Assembly: GCA_963575745.1 (NCBI GenBank)
Contig: CAUYUJ010000961.1
Span: forward strand, 1 to 43,105
Direction of reading: 5' to 3'
From: Prorocentrum cordatum
Lineage: Eukaryota; Sar; Dinophyceae; Prorocentrales; Prorocentraceae
DNA: 43,105 bases
Position 1 is the stretch's first letter, and every line of letters begins with the position of its first letter. A program made the translations under genes and the position numbers. The notes under the pieces are model-generated. The model ran no database searches. It had not been told where the DNA came from and worked only from the letters and a program-made list of their open reading frames with translations. Of this stretch, positions 39,410 through 43,105 are shown piece after piece.

Positions 39410-39740
39410 TGGTCGACCCGACCAGAAAGGACAAAGTGGTGACTTTGGGTCGGTTTTGCGCAGATTTGAAAGATATTTGACCATTCATTTTGAGAGCAGA
39501 TTTTTACGCCGAGCATTCACATATGAACTCCTCTCTGACAGCAGCTCAGCTCTGCCGATGCATTTTCTTGAGAGTTGACTTCCCGGGACTGAGCGAATAT
39601 GAACATCGAAAAAATCGAAAATGAAGATTTCCGAATTTTTTTTTTTGATTGTACTTCGATTCTCAGCACTCTTACCAGTGTAAGGAGCTTTACGAGGTTC
39701 CCGGCGGTGACTAGGTTGACGGTTCACCGCCGGCGCCAGT
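39410..39740 (+). mobile_element. Family 2a-like element, head lost
   Basis: Block TTACGCCGAGCATTCACATA; right repeat degraded to GGAGCTTTACGAGGT; hairpin with GGCGGTGA/TTCACCGCC stems at 39698-39740. Confidence 0.7.
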
Positions 39741-39767
39741 TGCTCTCCGGGTTTTGGACGCTGCCAA
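39741..39767 (+). repeat. Family 3 right-end fragment
   Basis: TGCTCTCCGGGTTTTGGACG then CTGCCAAGT: only the right inverted repeat and tail of family 3, between two family 2 elements. Confidence 0.65.
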
Positions 39768-40059
39768 GTGCGCAGATTTGAAAGATATTTGACCATTCAT
39801 TTTGAGACAGCAGATTGTTACGCCGAGCATTGGCATATGAACTCCTCTCTGACAGCAGCTCAGCTCTGCCGATGCATTTACTTGAGAGTTGACTTCCCGG
39901 GACTGAGCGAATATGAACATCGAAAAAATCGAAAATGAAGATTTCTGAAAAATCTATATTTTTTGACCCTACTTCGATTCTCAGCACTCTTACTAGTGTA
40001 AGGAGCTGTACGAGGTTCCCGGCGGTGACTAGGTTGACGGTTCACCGCCGGCGCCAGTA
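39768..40059 (+). mobile_element. Second copy of the 39410 family 2 element, 5'-truncated
   Basis: Starts GCGCAGATTTGAAAG and is nearly identical to 39458-39740 apart from small changes around 39945-39965. The period is about 318 bp. Right repeat GGAGCTGTACGAGGT; hairpin at 40017-40059. Confidence 0.75.
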
Positions 40060-40209
40060 ATTCCAGGGCGCTGGAGAGCTAGTTGGCAAGGAAAATCTCG
40101 ACGGACCTTTTGGTGACTTTTGGTCGGCTGAAAATTTTGTTCCGGAGACATCAGGCGCGTCCGCCTGTTCCATTCAGAGGTCTGATACTCGAGCTAGATT
40201 CGCGAAACT
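40060..40209 (+). mobile_element. Family 1 linker and monomer fragments (host of a family 2 insertion)
   Basis: The linker start (40060-40142) is fused to a piece of monomer (GGAGACATCAGGCGCGTCCG). It stops at CGCGAAACT, and the monomer resumes at 40613 with ATTTGTATTGTTCGAG. Confidence 0.7.
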
Positions 40210-40612
40210 ACTGGCGCCGGCGGTAAACCGTCGACCTGGTCACCGCCGGGAACCTCGTAGAGCTCCTCGCACGCGTAAGAATGCTCAGATTCAAAGCAGA
40301 CCGCTTCTGAGAGCATTTCTAGAACAAAAACATCATATTTTGCATTCTCGGTGTCAACGTGACGTCGGTTCCTCCAAATGTTTGGATAGTACAATTGTCT
40401 CGAAAGAGCTGAGCTGCTCGCAGAATAAAGTTAAGATACTAATGCTCGGAGTTAAAATCTGCTTCCTTAAAAATGAATTGTCAAATATCTTTCAAATCTC
40501 AACAACACCGACCCAAAGTTATCACATCTTCTTTTCTGGCCGGGTCGACCAACTAGCTCCACCCCGCGCTGGAATTCCTGTAGCTCATCGATAACGAAGA
40601 GCTCTACGAGGT
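40210..40612 (-). mobile_element. Complete family 2a element (reverse) nested in a family 1 monomer
   Basis: 403 bp. In its own orientation it starts ACCTCGTAGAGCTCTTCG at 40612. Head, body with GTCGACCCGGCCAGAAAAG, 2a block, right repeat and hairpin (40210-40252) follow, ending GCGCCAGT. The monomer sequence CGCGAAACT/ATTTGTATTG is restored exactly if it is removed, with no target-site duplication. Confidence 0.85.
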
Positions 40613-40867
40613 ATTTGTATTGTTCGAGTGATCTTGAGAGCTGCGATTTCCACACGTAACTCGGGCTGTAGGAGAGCTTCGGAGCTCGTGCGCACAGAAT
40701 ACGATCCAGAAGCATAAGGGGTTTCGGCTGTTGCATCGAGAGGTGTGAAATCGCTTAGGCTGGAAAACTATTCGTTCTCTCTGCAATTTTTTCCGTATAT
40801 TTGGTCAGGAAGCTCTACGAGTCCCCCGGCGGTAAGAAAGGTTGACGGTTTACCGCCGGCGCCCAGT
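40613..40867 (+). mobile_element. Family 1 terminal monomer, inverted repeat and hairpin
   Basis: It continues the host monomer from 40209. Terminal segment, right inverted repeat at about 40808-40822, hairpin at 40823-40867. Confidence 0.75.
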
Positions 40868-41688
40868 TGAACCTAGAGGTCTGAACTCGGTCTGCTAGCC
40901 GAGCTAGGTCGGTCAACCTATTCGTATTATTCGAGTCATCTTGACAGATGCTCTCGGTTTTCTGTACTTAACTCGAGCTACAGGACAGCTATAGAGCTGA
41001 TATGTACAGAATCTGATTCAGAATCATCAGTAGCCGTTGTCTGTTGAATCCAGAGCTCTGAACTCGGTCTGCTGCCCGATCTAGAATCACGAAACTATTC
41101 GTATTGTTCGAGTCATCTTGAGAGATGCTGTCGGTTCTCTGCACTTAACTCTGGCTGTAGGGGGGCTGCATGGCTGGTAATCACTGGAATCGATTCGGAG
41201 ACATCAGGCGCGTCCGCCTTTCGAATCCAGAGCTCCGAACTCTGTCTGCTGCCCGAATTAGGTTCGCGAAACTATTCGTATTCTTCGAGTCATCCTGAGA
41301 GGTGCTGTCGGTTTCCTGCACTTAACTCGGGCTCCAGGGGGGGGTGCAGGGCTGGTAATCACAGTAATCGATTCAGAGACATCCGCCTGTCGCATGCAGA
41401 GGTCTGAACTCGGTCTGATTCTCGAGCTAGGTTTGCCAAACTATTCGTATTGTTCGAGCCATCTTGAGAGGTGCTGTCGATTTACGCACGTAACTTGGGC
41501 TGTAGAAGAGCTACAGAGCTCGTGCACAATCCAGAAGCATCGGGGGCGTTCGGCTGTTGCAGCCGAGAGGTCTGAAATTGCTTGGGCCTATTTTTTTTGA
41601 GTTTTTTTTCGACATTCTATCTTGTCAGGAAGCTCTACGAAGTTCCCTGGCGGTAAGAAAGGTTGAGGGTTTACCGCCGGCGCCCAGT
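40868..41688 (+). mobile_element. Family 1 element, left parts missing
   Basis: Starts TGAACCTAGAGGTCTG in mid-monomer. Four to five monomers follow, with short deletions in the last ones. The right inverted repeat region is altered (GGAAGCTCTACGAAGTTCCC); hairpin at about 41644-41688. Confidence 0.7.
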
Positions 41689-42800
41689 AACTCGTAGAGC
41701 TTCCCTTAGCTAGTTGCCGGAAGCTTGAGAGTAATTCCGGCGCGCTGGAGAGCTAGCTGGCACGGAAAATCTCGACGGACCTTTTGCTGACTCTTGGTCG
41801 GTTGAAAATTTTGTGCTCGAAATTCAACCATCCGTTAGAGCTCTAGTATTTTCTATGCGCGTTGTCGGCATTTTGTACTTAACTCGAGCTGCAGGGCAGC
41901 TACAGAGCTCATTCTCACAGAATGCGATTGCGAATCATCAGGCGCGTTCGTCTGTTGTATCTAGAGGTCTGAACTCGGTCTGCTGCCCGAGGTAGGTCCG
42001 CGAAACTATTCGTGCTGTTGGAGTCATCTTGAGAGGTGCTGACAGTTTTCTGCACTTAACTCGGGCTGTAGGGGGGCTACATGGCTGGTACTCACAGGAA
42101 TCGATTCGGAGACATCAGGCGCGTCCGCCTGCCGAATCCAGAGCTCGGAACTCGGTGTGCTGCCCGAGGTAGGTTCGCAAAACTATCCGTATTCGTCGAG
42201 TCATCTTGAGAGGTGCTGTCCGTGTTCTGCATTTAACTTGAGCTGTAAGGGGGCTGCAGAGTTGGTAATCACTGGAATCGATTCGGAGACATCAGTCGCG
42301 TCCACCTGTCGCATTCAGAGCCCTGAGCTCGGCCTGCTGCCAGAGCTAGGTCCGCGAAACTATTCGTATTGTTCGAGTCATCTTCAGAGGTGCTGTCGAT
42401 TTTCTGCACTTAACTCGGGCTGTAAGGGGGCTGCAGGGCTGGTAATCACAGGAATCGATTCGGAGACATCAGGCGCGTCCGCCTGTTGCATTCAGATGGC
42501 TGAACTCGGTCTGATACTCGAGCTAGATTCGCGAAACTATTTGTATTTTTCGATTGATCTTGAGAGGTGCTGTCGATTTTCGCACGTAACTCGGGCTGTA
42601 GGAGAGCTACGGAGCTCGTGCGCACAGAAAACGATCTAGAAGCATGAGGGGCGTTTGGCTGTTGCATCGAGAGGTCTGAAATCGTTTAGGATGAAAAACT
42701 ATTCGTTCTCTGCAATTTATTTCGACATTATATGTGCTCAGGAAGCTCTACGAGTCCCCCGGCGGTAAGGAAGGTTGACGGTTTACCGCCGGCGCCCAGT
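41689..42800 (+). mobile_element. Family 1 element with shortened linker
   Basis: Head from AACTCGTAGAGCTTCCC. The linker breaks off after CTCTAGTATTTTCT (about 41853) and passes straight into monomers. Five monomers, right inverted repeat at 42741-42755, hairpin at 42756-42800. Confidence 0.75.
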
Positions 42801-42923
42801 AACTCGTAGAGCTTCCCTTAGCAAGTTATTGCTGGCAGCTTAAGAGTAATTCCGGGGCACTGGAGAGCTAGTTGGCAAGAAAAATCTCGACGGACCTTTT
42901 GGTGACTTTTGGTCGGTTGATAA
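42801..42923 (+). mobile_element. Family 1 head and linker start
   Basis: AACTCGTAGAGCTTCCCTTA and the linker up to TTTTGGTCGGTTGATAAT, cut by the family 2 element that follows. It is joined head-to-tail with the previous hairpin end CAGT. Confidence 0.75.
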
Positions 42924-43105
42924 TACCTCATAGAGCTCTTCGGCATCGATGAGCTAGAGGAATTCCGGCGCGGGGTGGAGCTAGTTGGTCGACCCGGCCA
43001 GAAAGGACAAAGTGATTACTTTTGGATGGTTTTGCGAATATTTGAAAGATATTTGACAATTCATTTCGAGAAAGCAGATTTTTCGCACCTGTAGTGGATT
43101 ATGAC
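42924..43105 (+). mobile_element. Family 2c element, cut by the window end
   Basis: Head ACCTCATAGAGCTCTTCGG, body start GTCGACCCGGCCAGAAAGG, then CACCTGTAGTGGATTATG, the start of the 2c block. The right part lies outside the window. Confidence 0.75.

Overview
This window looks like a gene-poor, repeat-saturated stretch of a eukaryotic nuclear genome. No ordinary gene, rRNA, tRNA or operon is visible. The only convincing protein-coding sequence lies at 35029-37674: two related, intronless, poly(A)-tailed retrocopies of RNase H-like genes. Intronless copies with A-tails and target-site duplications point to a eukaryote. From memory, proteins with this layout (a GDS/ADxLTHxAREG part, then an FDGGV/TDxELS part) are common among dinoflagellate predicted proteins. 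That assignment is an inference and could not be tested here.

The rest is three families of modular, non-autonomous mobile elements, named here for this report. FAMILY 1 (about 1.1-1.4 kb when whole) has a short foldback head starting AACTCGTAGAGCTTCC, a linker of about 220 bp, several monomers of a 177-bp tandem repeat, a right subterminal inverted repeat GGAAGCTCTACGAGT, a GC-rich 3' hairpin (GGCGGTAA/TTACCGCC stems) and the end CGCCCAGT. FAMILY 2 (about 400 bp) starts ACCTCGTAGAGCTC, has an AT-richer body in at least three subtypes (2a, 2b, 2c), then GAGCTCTACGAGGT, a related hairpin and an end in CAGT. FAMILY 3 (about 300-410 bp, GC-rich) starts TCCCGGAGAGC, contains long palindromes, and ends GCTCTCCGGG plus a short tail ending CAAGT. 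Matching subterminal inverted repeats, a 3' hairpin, internal tandem repeats and insertion after a host T without a clear target-site duplication resemble Helentron-associated (HINE/DINE-1-like) rolling-circle elements. No Rep/helicase gene is present, so this is a hypothesis.

Layout. 1-7 kb: family 1 elements in both orientations, reverse family 3 copies and one non-repetitive segment (5636-5817). 7-13.4 kb: a plus-strand cluster of about twenty family 3 copies with family 1 and family 2 heads between them. 13-29 kb: family 1 and family 2 elements nested in one another; at 12969-17028 the nest is four levels deep. 29109-32762: a 3.65-kb direct duplication of 20012-23661, inserted in a family 1 element. 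32.7-35 kb: near-tandem family 1 copies about 1,175 bp apart. 35029-37891: the two retrocopies, both inserted at one site inside a family 1 hairpin. 38-43.1 kb: more family 1 and 2 elements, cut off by the window end.

Nearly all the open reading frames outside 35-37.7 kb are by-products of these repeats. The 177-bp repeat and the hairpins make up most of the sequence, so the region behaves as satellite-like DNA generated by transposon activity. Boundaries of nested repeats were read by eye and may be off by a few bases, more in diverged copies.
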